64,000 bases of DNA from Arion vulgaris. Lineage: Eukaryota; Mollusca; Gastropoda; Stylommatophora; Arionidae. Numbering within the stretch: the first letter of the stretch is position 1; each line of letters opens with the position of its first letter. Location of the stretch: NCBI GenBank assembly GCA_020796225.1, contig CM036758.1:24532397-24596396 (forward strand), in the 5' to 3' direction. A program made the translations under genes and the position numbers. A model generated the notes under the pieces. The model ran no database searches and was not told the DNA's origin. It saw nothing but the letters and a program-made list of their open reading frames with translations. Positions 53,311-64,000 of the stretch are shown one piece after another.

Positions 53311-55135
53311 ATATTCTAGAACGAGGCCTTGGTACTGGAGCACTAGAAAGCGTTGCTCAATGTTAGCAGCCGCCATGATTCTCAGTATGGATAGTGCGTT
53401 GCTAGCCTTGGCAATAACTTGGTCGATATGGTCCCTAAAGCATAGACAGTAACCAAACTGTACACAAAAATAGCTCAGATGCTTTTCGAGTTATTGTATG
53501 TCCAACTATTTTGACGCTTGGTGTTCCAAAATTTACATTATGATTATTTAGGGAGAACTATAAGAGCACAGTTTTAGTATGGTTTATCATTGTACCAGAA
53601 ACGTCGTACCAGGCAAAGATGGGGCCCAGTTCTTCATGCAGCTTATTAGCAATTTCATCCCTATTTCTTTCCTGTCTTTAAACCATGATGTCGTCTACAA
53701 ATGACAGTGTCCTTCCATTGCCAGATAGTTGTTGCTTTGTAATCATTGTAATAAATAGGCAATGAGAGTTATGGCGGCTGCTAATATCGTGCAACGGCTG
53801 CTTATTATCTTGTATCAGACGCTGGTTCTTTCCACCATTGAATATGCAATGGTCATCCTCACTATTAGTAAAACGCAAATTGAAAGACTGGAGAGAATAC
53901 AGAAGGAAGCTATGCGTATCATCCTCGGTTGCACACGGGATACACCCTGCGTGACGCTGAGGTTTCTCCTGAATTTCCCGACCATGGAGACTCAAGATAG
54001 CTAGAGCACGTGATTACCTCAAGATAAGTGCTAAAAAAGGATCACTCATTGCACGAGCACGAGCTGCTCAGCACCAGTGGAGGAAATTGGTTAAAGCGGG
54101 GAAACTCGTGGTTGGCCGTGCTGCAGACACTGTTGAGCTGGTATGTGGGCTCACAAATATCGATTATGGGGAAGAATGGATACCGATGCCTTCAATATAC
54201 GGGCACACTTTTTCCACCATCATTAAATTTGACAAAAGTTGCAAAGAGAGGAATCTGGTGGCGTTGGATGCAGACGTCAAGGCTATCATTGATGAAAACT
54301 CCAATGAAGGTGATGTTGTGATTTACACAGATGGGTCGGTAGTTCGTCACGAAAAGTCCACAGAGGCCTTCTCTGCAAGCTCATGTGGCAGAATAGTCCA
54401 GGAGGCCAGTGGTACATTTCGTAAGACAACAAGCAGCATGACAATGGAGGTACTGGCGGTGACTAATGCATTATGCTGGCTGGAGTCACAAAACTGCACT
54501 CAGGCGTATATTCTGAGTGATTTATTGAGTATGATCCACAAGGTGGAGGCTGGTTCTGTGCACAGGCAATGGACTGAATCACTACAAGCGTCAACAATTT
54601 GCAGAATCAGACTTATCTTCGTTCCGGGGCACATGGGTATCATTGGCAATGAGAGAGCAGACAGGCTTGCTGGCTCTGCCACCATATCAGCGGCCAGCCA
54701 ATGGATAGAGCTGATATTTTGAGCGCCCTCACAGTGTGTGGCCGCAAAGAAGATTTTCATTTAAACCAATCCACGTCAACTACTAGATTGCAAGAGCTGG
54801 GTTTGAAGATTGGAGTAGCAAGAAAAGAACAGCATAAAAGGTACGTGAGTAGGCTCATCAATCAAAATCGAACTTGTACAGTCAGTCGCTGGACGCTGTT
54901 GGAGATATTGCAACGGAGATCGGATCACCATGGACATGTCCGGAGCGCAATGAAGATATTCCAAACTGAAACTGAAACAGTAGTAAATACGTTGAATAGT
55001 ACTGGAGATAGTGGAGACCCCTGTGGTAAGCCTGGTGAAATTGGTGTAGGCACAGACGTAGCCTCCGATAAACATACGGACATAGGGCTCAGGTAAAATT
55101 CTAGAAATAAGACCACAACCGACGCGTGACCTCAC
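53310..55135 (-). mobile_element. Minus-strand LINE RT, split by another LINE
   Basis: At 55135-54980 the minus strand encodes ISPGLPQGSPLSPVLFNVFT T (RT motif B). At 53758-53430 it encodes SGNGRTLSFVDDIMV (catalytic FVDD motif C), then WYDVSGTMINHTKTVLL and FRDHIDQVIAKASNALSILR. The two RT motifs belong to one protein but are separated by a plus-strand LINE (about 53759-54978). Confidence 0.82.
53759..54978 (+). mobile_element. LINE with RT thumb and RNase H domain
   Basis: It encodes MRVMAAANIVQRLLIILYQT, RLERIQKEAMRIILGCTRDT, a YTDGSVVRHEKSTEAF start of RNase H, SSMTMEVLAVTNALCWLESQ, AYILSDLLSMIHKVEAG and FVPGHMGIIGNERADRLAGS. All RNase H acidic positions (D, E, D, D) are present. One frameshift lies near 54035 and another near 54715. 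It is 5'-truncated and inserted in the minus-strand LINE above. Confidence 0.88.
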
Positions 55136-55169
55136 ATTCCAGTATTGTTGTATAAAGACGAATTCATGT

Positions 55170-55990
55170 TAAAAACAACACAACATGTTAAATCAAAGTT
55201 ATATTATGTAACAAATTCAGTTTAACAATAAGGAATATCAGTATTATTAATATGCTAAATCAAAGTTATATTATGTTACAAGTTAAGTTTAACAATAAGG
55301 AATATCAGTATTATTAACATGCTAAATCAAAGTTATATTATGTAACAAGTTCAGTTTAACAATAAGGAATATCAGTATTATTAATATGCTAAATCAAAGT
55401 TATATTATGTTACAAGTTAAGTTTAACAATAAGGAATATCAGTATTATTAATATGTTAAATCAAAGTTATATTATGCAACAAGTTAAGTTTAACAATAAG
55501 GAATATCAGTATTATTAATATGCTAAATCAAGGTTATATTATGTTACAAGTTAAGTTTAACAATAAGGAATATCAGTATTATTAATATGTTAAATCAAAG
55601 TTATATTATGCAACAAGTTAAGTTTAACAATAAGAAATATCAGTATTATTAACATGCTAAATCAAGGTTATATTATGTTACAAGTTCAGTTTAACAATAA
55701 GGAATATCAGTATTATTAAATGCTAAATCAAGGTTATATTATGTTACAAGTTCAGTTTAACAATAAGAAATATCAGTATTATTAACATGCTAAATCAAGG
55801 TTATATTATGTTACAAGTTCAGTTTAACAATAAGGAATATCAGTATTATTAAATGCTAAATCAAGGTTATATTATGCAACAAGTTCAGTTTAACAATAAG
55901 GAATATCAGTATTATTAATATGCTAAATCAAGGTTATATTATGTAACAAGTTAAGTTTAACATTAAGGAATATCAGTATTATTAATATTT
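55170..55990. repeat. 67-bp AT-rich minisatellite, about 12 copies
   Basis: Units contain gctaaatcaaagttatatta and aataaggaatatcagtatta. Minor variants (aag versus gag; taaca versus caaca) alternate. Confidence 0.95.
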
Positions 55991-56239
55991 TCATCAATAA
56001 ATAACCATAGACTCATAGAATTGAGTAAAATTACAAAGAAAGCTTGCAGTGTTCTATCAAAAATATATAACTTCCAGCCCCCCAACTGAAACTAAGTCAG
56101 GGTTTACCCGGTCGGTTATGCGACCCAATAGCAGATAGAGTTGGCTGTGATTTGACCAAAAGGCTAAATAATTTGTACAAGCGCATATGTACTCAGTTTT
56201 AAACAGCAGACTTGTGATGTTATTGGTTATTGGTTACTA

Positions 56240-58600
56240 AACTGATGTCATTGCATGCACTCGGGAAGACCCATAGGTGCTCAGTCTTCCCAACAGATAT
56301 CGAAGAGTATGCATACTGATGGTTCCGTGGTTCGCTGATTAAACCCACCTCTCACTTTGTCTCTCATGCATCCAGTTCGATTTGTACAACGGGTAACTCC
56401 AAACTGCCTAAATCGCTTGATCGATTCAACATCGATTTTAGTGTCCTCATCCAACAGACAGTCGCGAAGAGACCGAAGAATATCCCCTTATCCATCTTCA
56501 ACTCCCCAACAATCGATGCTGTTGATGCAAGTCTGTCCTCTCTCTCAGTACCGTAAACACCCGCATGCCCAGGACAGTATATCCATGTAAGCCTCTAGAG
56601 GTTAGAAACTTCTATAGACGACATCCACTCATACTGAAACCTGCCCTTCTGGATCTTGTGAAGCATCGACTGAGAGTCAGATACAACAACGGCCCCAGTA
56701 AATGAAGTCCCAGAGATCCAATGGAGGGCAGCAGTAACGGCCTCAACCTCCATCCTCATACTAAAAGTAGTTGTTATGTATGCCCCACTTCCGCTCTGCA
56801 ACAACTCTACCATGCGCATTAGCCAAGAAACCCCAGCCGGACTTCTCACCACGACGAACCGACCCATCTCATACATAAGCATCATCTTCCTTTGCATTAT
56901 CTTCTATCAGCTGCTTAACTGCGAGATCAGCCTTCATGTTGTCTCAATCTCTACGTTCTCTTCCAAGAGTTGAGATAGTTGGTCATGCTACCATCTATTG
57001 GGATCCATTCTTTCCCTTTTGGTAGGGTCACAACCGTAGTCACCTGGCCAATTGTTCTCTCAGCCTGGGCCATCCATATATCTCATCTTTACAATGGGGG
57101 TATCTCTAGTGCAGCCCAGGACTATACGCATACCTTCATTCTTTCTTCTTCTTCTTTGATCGTTCTAATGTCATTTTTATCATTCTATTTTGATATATAA
57201 ACAGCCAAACATCAGAACGTAATGTACGTGCACCAACCTTCAGCACCTATTGGAGCACAGTTGCCTATCCTTGGGTGGGGTGTTCGATTTCAGCCAGCAT
57301 TTGTGTGCGGTACGCTTTCCGCTAGCCTTTGGCTGTCACCATCCGAAAACCCACAAGGCAGCGGGTTGCCATTTTCTTTTAGGGCAGCGACCCTTAGACG
57401 GCCTGCCCTACCGGGCTTATGAGCCCCATCTGCCCAGCAATACCGGTGGTTTTAATGAACATCTTGGTTTGCAGCCCGTTCAGGTTTGTTTACGGTTTGC
57501 TCCGCTGGCCTTTGATTGGCACCAATCAAACTACAAGGCAGCAATAGTTCCCTGCAAGCGGAAACGAGCACTGGTTTTACCTCTGCTGGGCTTTCCAGTT
57601 GTTCTGCACATTTGGGTGGGACACACACTCTCTTGCCTGCCATGCTTGCCGCTGCCTCGCTTTCCGCGTTTGCCGTGTCGGCCTGCCACTTGGGGGGCCC
57701 ACTATGGCTTTGCCAGCGTGCGTGCTAGCTCTGCCCTGATGCCTTGTCACCATCGGCTTTTTCCGTGCTCACATTTTTCGTGCCTTCCATGTCGTGCTCA
57801 CATTTGACTGGGCTGTCACTGTCTGTGACTCAACCCGGTCCCCCACCCATGAGCTGGGGTCACTGGTTTCGCCCCATGTGGTGCCACCCTTGCAACGTCC
57901 GTATGCATGCTCGCTCTGCCTTGGTGCCTACCTCACCATTTCCGTCAATTCCCACAGGGTTGTCCGACTTCGAGGGGCAAAACCGAGTTTCGCCCCATGA
58001 TGCCAACGTGCAACTCAACTCGGCACCCAGCATACTCATCGGCTCTAGAGAGGCGGCTCAAGAGAGAGCATGCGCAGACTTCGAATTTCGCCACACGCGG
58101 GTCAACGTCCCTTCGATGGTTTTGATTCGTGTCCCCATCTCTGTGATGGAGGCTAGACTTTTGACCTATGTGGACCAACGTGCGGCCCAACTTATCTCTC
58201 AGCATACTCATCGGCTTAAGAGAGTACATCAAGATAGAGAATGCGCTGGCTCCGAGTTCCACTCCGCGAGGTTCCACATGTATCATTCTAGCTTTTCCCA
58301 TCGGCTGGGAGAGGCGAGCATTAATAGTCACTCTGGGAGTTCGCTCGTCTATGTTGCGAGCGGATCCCATCAAGCATGACTACTTTTGCATCTCTACTTG
58401 CTCCAGAGTAGCTCTCCCACGGCACCTGCCCTCTTAGCCAGACCGGAACTTCCGTCTGTTACCAGGGTCACCACTTGGAGGTGAGAGCAGGGGATTAGAG
58501 CCATCTTCCTAATCCTGGCGCACCGCTTCCTTGCGCCTTTGACCCCATACCTTCATTCTGAACCCGTTCGAGTCGTTCACATTGTGATCTTGATATCGTA
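56240..58600 (-). mobile_element. LINE thumb and RNase H, interrupted by a 1.4-kb element
   Basis: At 58600-58561 the minus strand has RLERVQNEGM. At 57142-56240 it continues MRIVLGCTRDTP-like text, PKGKEWIPIDGSMT, GAYITTTFSMRMEVEAVTAA, VVVSDSQSMLHKIQKGRFQY and a GHAGVYGTE RNase H end. The reading matches RLERIQKEAMRIILGCTRDT of the LINE at 53759. The interruption falls inside that motif. Confidence 0.85.
57143..58546 (-). mobile_element. GC-rich 1.4-kb mobile element of unknown class, GAA tail
   Basis: This insertion is flanked by a perfect 14-bp duplication CATACCTTCATTCT (57129-57142 and 58547-58560). On the minus strand it starts GGGGTCAAAGGCGCAAGGAA and ends in gatcaaagaagaagaagaa. It is visibly more GC-rich than its surroundings. 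Internal modules repeat at about 172-182 bp: cagcatactcatcggct at 58028 and 58200, and aaggcagc near 57354 and 57534. Open frames of 142-211 codons exist on both strands but resemble no family that I know. The tail end shares sequence with family I fragments at 44320 and 53178. Confidence 0.85.
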
Positions 58601-58639
58601 AGAATGGCGTCCGTAATCTACCACGGACATTGTAGTGTT

Positions 58640-59170
58640 ATGCATACGCACTGATGGTTTCCACCGTTAGATTCATACAGACTTTCATTCTTTTCCTTCT
58701 ATCTATCTGTATCCTCTTCGTGTTCTGATTGACACATACGGTTTTAACAAGAGACTTCCACCGTTGCCGTTCTGCTGCCTTTCTACCAACGTCTCCCAAG
58801 TCACAGGCACACTTCCTCTCCCATGTCAGGCCACCTCCTTCAACTCTCCACCTTCTTCTCCATGTTGTCCTTTGGACGATCAGGCTTTCTTCCCATCCAG
58901 CTGATTCATCTGAGAACTGTCTCTCACCATGCCTCCCACTTGGCATATGACATGCATGTCCAAACCACCTCCATCTTTTGCTCTCTTAATGATGTCTTCA
59001 AGGATGCACAGTCTGTTCGTTTCAAAAGCTCCTCATTTGTTATGCTATTTGGCCAGAAAATTTGCAGGATTCTTCTTAAACATTTATTCTGAAATGTCAC
59101 CAACTTGTGTATTATGTGTTGAGGTCATCTTCCAGCATTCACTACTGTATAATCAGCATCCCTAGACATT
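58640..59170 (-). mobile_element. LINE RT-tail fragment
   Basis: Minus-strand frames give FWPNSITNEELLKRTDCAS, RRWRWFGHACHMPSGRHGER-like text, a KPDRPKDNMEKK or TTWRRRWRVEGGG tail, and ERQRWKSLVKTVC. This is the end of an RT-type LINE. Confidence 0.75.
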
Positions 59171-59254
59171 ACTTCTATATATTTTCAAGTTTGTCCAACA
59201 TTTAGTCCTTTTGTTTTCCAAATTGTGTTCTGTCCATTACGGGTTCAATACTGC

Positions 59255-59580
59255 TAGCATAACCTGTGCATCTACATGACCTGTGGTTCTACATGACCTG
59301 TGGTTCTACATGACCTGTGGTTCTACATGACCTGTGCATCTACATGACCTGTGCATCTACATGACCTGTGCATCTACATGATCCTTGCATCTACATGACC
59401 TGTGGTTCTACATGACCTGTGCATCTACATGACCTGTGATTCTACATGACCTGTGCATCTACATGACCTGTGGTTCTACATAACTTGTGATTCTACATAA
59501 CTTTTTGATTCTACATAATCCGTGATTCTACATAACTTGTGATTCTACATAACTTGAGCGTCAACATATTCTGTGATTCT
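59255..59580. repeat. 18-bp tandem array, about 18 copies
   Basis: Alternating units ctacatgacctgtggtt and ctacatgacctgtgcat degrade into ctacataacttgtgatt towards the right. Confidence 0.93.
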
Positions 59581-59759
59581 TAACTTCTGAAAAAAAAGTG
59601 TACAGATTCATCAAGAACTGCTGTCTCTCCTTATCCAGCATACAATAGCTGGGGAACCAAAATACGTCCCTGCTATCCATCTATGATCTCTCCCCATAGA
59701 AAATAAATAATAGGCAGCTGAATGAGCAAGGTTGCCTGTTATCATAATGTACGAAATGT

Positions 59760-60400
59760 ATGCTCTTTCTCGTCTTGGTTAGAATTTGCTTAGACTACTC
59801 TAGCCCCGAGGGCCTCGCTGAATGTGATTTGTTTTCTCCCCCATCACAATGGCTGAGTAAATTGTTGGGAAAGTTTTTGAAAGCTGCACTTTGGCGAGAA
59901 ATCTTGTTACGGTATGGAGTCCCAACAACGCGCTTACAAGTGATGGTGAATAGGAGTGTAGATAAGCTGGAAGTCCTGAAACGACTTCTCGTACCAAACT
60001 ACCACTTGAAGTATTTCATGCTGGGATAGCCCCGTGCCCCAACTAGTCGACGTAAGTGTTGTACCCCCTTCTGTGAAGTTTATGACCAATCATCCAAAGA
60101 TCAGATGGCGTCGAGTGAGCCAACTTTCATTTTTCTCAAAGTCAGTGTGGTGTCCCTTTCATTGGGTCCCACCACTTCAAACAGGAGATAGAGTGGTCGA
60201 GCTACAGTTCAATACACAAACACAGACCGACTTGAAGTTCATTCAACGCACTGTTCCGCACCATTGTATACTCCCTCCGTGCGCATTAGTCCAGATCAAC
60301 GCAATTTCTTTCATCCATTTTAGTCAGTCTATTTATCCGCTCCTATTCCTGTGCATTGACTACTACTCCTTGTTACGGGAAAAAAACAAGTAGTTGAAGG
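59760..60400 (+). mobile_element. Possible LTR-retrotransposon integrase scrap
   Basis: A frame contains ICLDYSSPEGLAE and LLRYGVPTTRLQ. These recall the DYFSKWPEA and RYGVPTT motifs of Gypsy-type integrases, followed by a GDRVVELQ-like stretch. The spacing is roughly right but conservation is low and the catalytic residues cannot be assigned. Confidence 0.35.
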
Positions 60401-60686
60401 ATCAGGGACATTAGAGGGCAGATCTGCGACCCGTGACTGACATACGAATACGCGTTGTCGAACGTTGTTTATTTCGTTTGCCAGTTTGCTGTGTAGTTTT
60501 GTTAGATTTCAGAATAGCAGACAAACATCTATTCACAATTTGTCTTCTGTCCCTGAATTGTCATGTTGAGAGAAAGGGTTGAATTTAATAAAAGATGTAT
60601 TTTTTTCTACACGTGTTTCTTTATTTTGTAGCCCTGTTGTTTTTTTTTTTTTAAAGGATTGAACTAATTGCCACTCGTGCAGTCTC

Positions 60687-61170
60687 GGGCCGGCAAGGAA
60701 GCAACGAATAGTAACACTGCAACCTACAAGGCATGTCTAGAAGTTACTGAGGTAGGGGCCTAGGGAAGCTACACTAATAAATAAAAAACATCGCAGAAAT
60801 CGCATCGTGGATGTGTTGGCCTACTTGTAGGCGCATACTTTTTTCCGATCCAGAAGCACTTGAGCTTTACGGCTCTTCGGCTCGGTGCCATGGACATCAA
60901 CTCGGTGGCCTGACATCAACCTTCGGTTCGGTGCCACGAACACCGTAAATCTGGGGAATCTGTGGCTTTATCTGCCATCCCGCGGAATTGAACCCGCACA
61001 CACAGAGGATAATTACCGTAGTCCAACGTGCTACGAACACGCTGGGCAGACGGGCGTAGGCGCATACATGGCACAACGTTCAATCGCTCTTAGGCTCAGA
61101 TCCCATACAAATCACAGAGAGTGTTTTAACAAGAGGTAGATATGGAGCTTTCGATGAAGAAGAACTAAAT
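60687..61170 (+). repeat. SINE family B, split by SINE C
   Basis: The left part runs from gaatagtaacactgcaacc to gttggcctacttgtaggcgc. The right part runs from gcatacatggcacaacgttc to gatgaagaagaac. The duplication GTAGGCGCATAC brackets the inserted family C SINE (about 60842-61057). Confidence 0.88.
60842..61057 (-). repeat. tRNA-derived SINE, family C, nested in SINE B
   Basis: The minus strand starts cgcccgtctgcccagcgtgt with A and B boxes. The poly(A) is short. A small internal rearrangement (catcaactcggtggcctgac) sits within the ggcaccga repeats. The 12-bp TSD is GTAGGCGCATAC. Confidence 0.88.
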
Positions 61171-61385
61171 GTACCCTGTTTCTCCATATGACTCGGTCTC
61201 TCTCTGCACGCCATCTGTCGAGAGAGTATTTCACATAGTACAAACTCCGTAGTTCCCGCAACAATTCTAGAAATCTTTGGGAAAAATAAACTCGTGAACA
61301 GAACGGCACGGTCCAGATTCAAACTCACTACCTTCAGAATGCAAGGCTAAGGCGTAACCAGTTAGCCTAAGAGACACTCGTCCCC
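61170..61385 (-). repeat. SINE family F, inverted copy
   Basis: catatgactcggtctctctc, caaactccgtagttcc and a B-box complement ggtccagattcaaactc match family F. Confidence 0.65.
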
Positions 61386-61427
61386 CATGTTCTAACTACA
61401 TAATCATCATCAAGTAGCCCGTCAAAT

Positions 61428-61672
61428 CGCCCGAGTGGTAACCGGGGCCTAAATTTGGGGTATAAAGAATAGAACCATTGTTACCTGCCACACATGTCGT
61501 AAGAGGCGACTATCGGCTGAAATCGGATGCACATGTCCTAATCGTGTAGAAGTCTGTGTTTATGGGCCTACCAAACCAATGTGCAACGTATACACGTCCT
61601 TGGCAAAGATCAAACATATCACAAAGAGTGATTAAAATTGGTCGTAAAGAACGAACGTGAAGAAGAAGATCA
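61428..61672 (+). repeat. SINE family A
   Basis: It runs from cgcccgagtggtaaccgggg to acgtgaagaagaag. ATCATCAAGTAGC occurs just before (with about 9 extra bases at the 5' end) and just after, so it is a likely 13-bp TSD. Confidence 0.85.
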
Positions 61673-62044
61673 TCAAGTAGCGTGTCCTGAACAGAACTTT
61701 GCCCTCCTAACCGTCCTTCGAAATGTCTTTGTCTTTCATACTACTGTTTGGGTTATATAGGCATTTTCTTGGAAGTTGGTCTGCCATTGCTGTCCTTCAT
61801 GGCAGTGACCATACTGGTCCATGACCATAGCCATTGTCTCTATTTCAGAGATCATCTATCTACCACCGTTAGTTTGAGACTATAACCATTGACACTTCCA
61901 CACTGACCTCCTCCCTGTGCCTATGACTTCGTTACCCTGCCCGGGAGAGGGGGCTAAACGATTACTCCACCTTGTCCAAATGTGTCCCGTAGACTAGAAG
62001 AGGGAAGGAGGCGCCCTTACATCTTCTTTGATAGAGATTTACAT

Positions 62045-62250
62045 CTACCCAGCTATTCTTCTTCTTCTTTGAACGATCTATATCGACCACTTGTTAACCA
62101 CTCTGTGTGATTTGTATGTCATCTGAGCCTAAGAGCGATTATACGTTGAGTCAGTTATGCGCCTGCAAGTAGGCCAGCACATCCGATTTCTGCGCTGCTT
62201 TTTATTTACTAGGGTAAAACCCCGGCACCACACGGGGCAACCCCGCTATT
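62045..62250 (-). repeat. SINE family B, short copy
   Basis: It runs from ttcttcttctttgaacgatc to taccaccacacgg-like sequence. The middle after tttatttactagggta is deleted. A possible 7-bp TSD is GCTATTC. Confidence 0.75.
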
Positions 62251-62379
62251 CAGACTATATAAACCATTCACTAAATCATATATTTATTGAATAGTTGCGT
62301 GTTCTCAGTTTGAGCTTGATAACAATTAGCCACAGACTAAGCTCAACTTTATAATACAGCGTCCAATAGATACATCTCG

Positions 62380-63180
62380 GTTGTGTCTTGAAACTCATAC
62401 CTACCATTTATCTTGGTTGTCTCTTGAAACTCACACCTACCATTTATCTTGGTTGTCTCTTGAAACTCACACCTACTATTTATCTGGGTTGTCTCTTGAA
62501 ACTCACATCTACCATTTATCTGGGTTGTCTTTTGAAACTCATACCTACCATTTATCTTGGTTGTCTCTTGAAACTCACACCTACCATTTATCTTGGTTGT
62601 CTCTTGAAACTCACACCTACTATTTATCTGGGTTGTCTCTTGAAACTCACATCTACCATTTATCTTGGTTGTCTCTTGAAACTCATACCTACCATTTATC
62701 TGGGTTGTCTTTTGAAACTCATACCTACCATTTATCTTGGTTGTCTCTTGAAACTCACACCTACCATTTATCTGGGTTGTATCTTGAAACTCATACCTAC
62801 CATTTATCTTGGTTCTTTGAACTCACACTACCATTTATCTGGTTGTCTTGAAACTCACACCTACCATTTATCTGTTGTCTTGAAACTCTCTACCATTTAT
62901 CTGGATTGAAACTCACACCTACCATTTATCTGGGTTGTCTCTTGAAACTCATACCTACCATTTATCTGGGTTGTCTTTTGAAACTCATACCTACCATTTA
63001 TCTTGGTTGTCTCTTGAAACTCACACCTACCATTTATCTGGGTTGTCTCTTGAAACTCACACCTACCATTTATCTTGTTTGTCTCTTGAAACTCACACCA
63101 CCATTTATCTGGGTTGTCTCTTGAAACTCACACCTACCATTTATCTTGTTTGTCTCTTGAAACTCACACCTACCATGTAT
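62380..63180. repeat. 36-bp minisatellite, about 22 copies
   Basis: The unit contains gaaactcacacctaccattt. The 12-codon period gives frames of up to 186 codons that are repeat artefacts. Units between 62810 and 62905 are shortened. Confidence 0.96.
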
Positions 63181-63339
63181 CTGAACTCGGGACGGATTAA
63201 CGTAATAAGTGACCATTCGCTTATCGACACGGACACGAGAGAGTTGTGGGTTCAATCGCACACTCGGCGTTCCATGCGTGAGGAAAGGAATAGTCCCTCC
63301 TACCTCCTGCACACTAGGCATTGGAGGCAGCAAACACCC

Positions 63340-63500
63340 ATAAGATGCCATCATCAGACTAAACAGAAAATAGCATACAACAATCTTCCGCCTCAGAATA
63401 GGCCATCACATGCACAGAATAAAGCCTGCTCGGACTGCAGTGTTCATGTCACACTGAAACACAGACTCCATAGCACATTCTGCAGTTCTGTATAGCATAC
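63340..63500 (+). mobile_element. LINE zinc-tail scrap
   Basis: The frame TTIFRLRIGHHMHRIKPART AVF followed by a CSCHTETQT-like cysteine motif matches the tails at 4420 and 49355. A tRNA-like SINE head (gtgggttcaatcgcacactc) precedes it near 63240. Sequence 63560-64000 shows nothing recognisable. Confidence 0.55.
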
Positions 63501-64000
63501 ATACACAAACGAAACGAAAAATGCCTCATGAAAGAAGCTTATAGAGCAAGCTATAGGGAACTCACGAGGAACTCCAACTGACATGCATCTTTATAGAGAC
63601 AACCCATCTCATGGTTTAGAAGAACATACGAAACCGAACCCAAAGAAGAAGATGAAGAACATTCATACGGAAAATGTATATTATTGTGATCATGTGCAGT
63701 CATCGAAAAAAACCGAAAATTACACACGAAAAAAACTTCACGCAAACATTGGCCACCCTTCCTTGTGTGTCCTATCAATTTAGATACAGCTATAAAATGT
63801 TAAACGTGTATGCCATATATTTTCGATTAGGCTGACTAGCGACGCAAATGGGCATATTTATGGTTAGATGTTTAGATGTATACATAAAAGTATACGGCTG
63901 GATAGGTTTGTATGTACATTTAGATACATAGCTAAATGAATAGATCGTTTTATGTGGATATTTAGCTGAATGATAAATATTTATAGTGTTTAGATTGTTG

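Noticed and set aside
57250..58379. Two GC-rich open frames (185 and 211 codons, plus strand) as possible genes
   Set aside because: They lie inside a mobile insertion, compete with frames on the other strand, and show no domain or conserved motif. Low stop density follows from GC content.
59255..59580. Regular direct repeats resembling a CRISPR array
   Set aside because: Repeats are head to tail with no unique spacers and lie in animal DNA. This is an ordinary minisatellite.
62381..63124. Repetitive protein-like frames up to 186 codons
   Set aside because: They come from a 36-bp minisatellite with a 12-codon period and no start context or splice signals.

Overview
The window is animal (metazoan) nuclear DNA. 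It holds parts of two ordinary intron-rich genes, both on the minus strand, buried in transposable elements and minisatellites. There is no prokaryotic gene organisation. The first gene is EXOSC10 (Rrp6), the catalytic 3'-5' exonuclease subunit of the nuclear RNA exosome. The second is a HES/hairy/deadpan-type bHLH-Orange transcriptional repressor. The repeat-rich introns and the mix of GAA-tailed and tRNA-headed SINEs, many LINE families and Penelope-like elements suggest an invertebrate, perhaps a mollusc or other lophotrochozoan. That species guess is an inference and is weak.

Layout. 1-24006: EXOSC10, transcribed right to left. The start codon lies at 24004-24006 and thirteen consecutive coding exons join in phase down to about 5642. 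Three further small exons (5010-5054 weak; 1319-1434 and 773-844 better) suggest the gene runs out through the left edge. Its introns hold minisatellites of 30, 33, 34 and 56 bp, two insertions of one LINE with 14-bp target-site duplications (TSDs), SINEs of several families, and a Tc1/mariner-like non-autonomous element. 24007-38706: intergenic, filled by LINE RNase H and reverse transcriptase (RT) remnants, a Penelope-like element with a GIY-YIG endonuclease, a 61-bp tandem array split by two LINE copies, SINEs, a hAT MITE and a mariner-type MITE.

38707-52260: the HES gene. The last exon (Orange domain to stop) is 38707-40319, the helix 2 exon is 42667-42754, and the basic/helix 1 exon is 52165-52260. 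The first coding exon was not found and is probably to the right. Intron 3 carries a Penelope-like element inserted in a SINE with a 19-bp TSD. 52261-64000: no host exon recognised. This part holds a LINE inserted inside another LINE, a GC-rich 1.4-kb mobile element of unknown type inserted in a LINE with a 14-bp TSD, a SINE nested in a SINE, and large minisatellites.

The two host genes have unrelated roles (nuclear RNA decay; developmental transcription control) and nothing here suggests joint function. Every exon call rests on translation of the sequence, splice-site dinucleotides, phase agreement and remembered family conservation. No database search was run. The most unusual items are nested mobile elements with readable target-site duplications, a broken frame in EXOSC10 exon 13, a partial EXOSC10 exon copy with a stop codon, and the 1.4-kb modular element at 57143-58546. 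SINE family letters A-I are labels for this window only.
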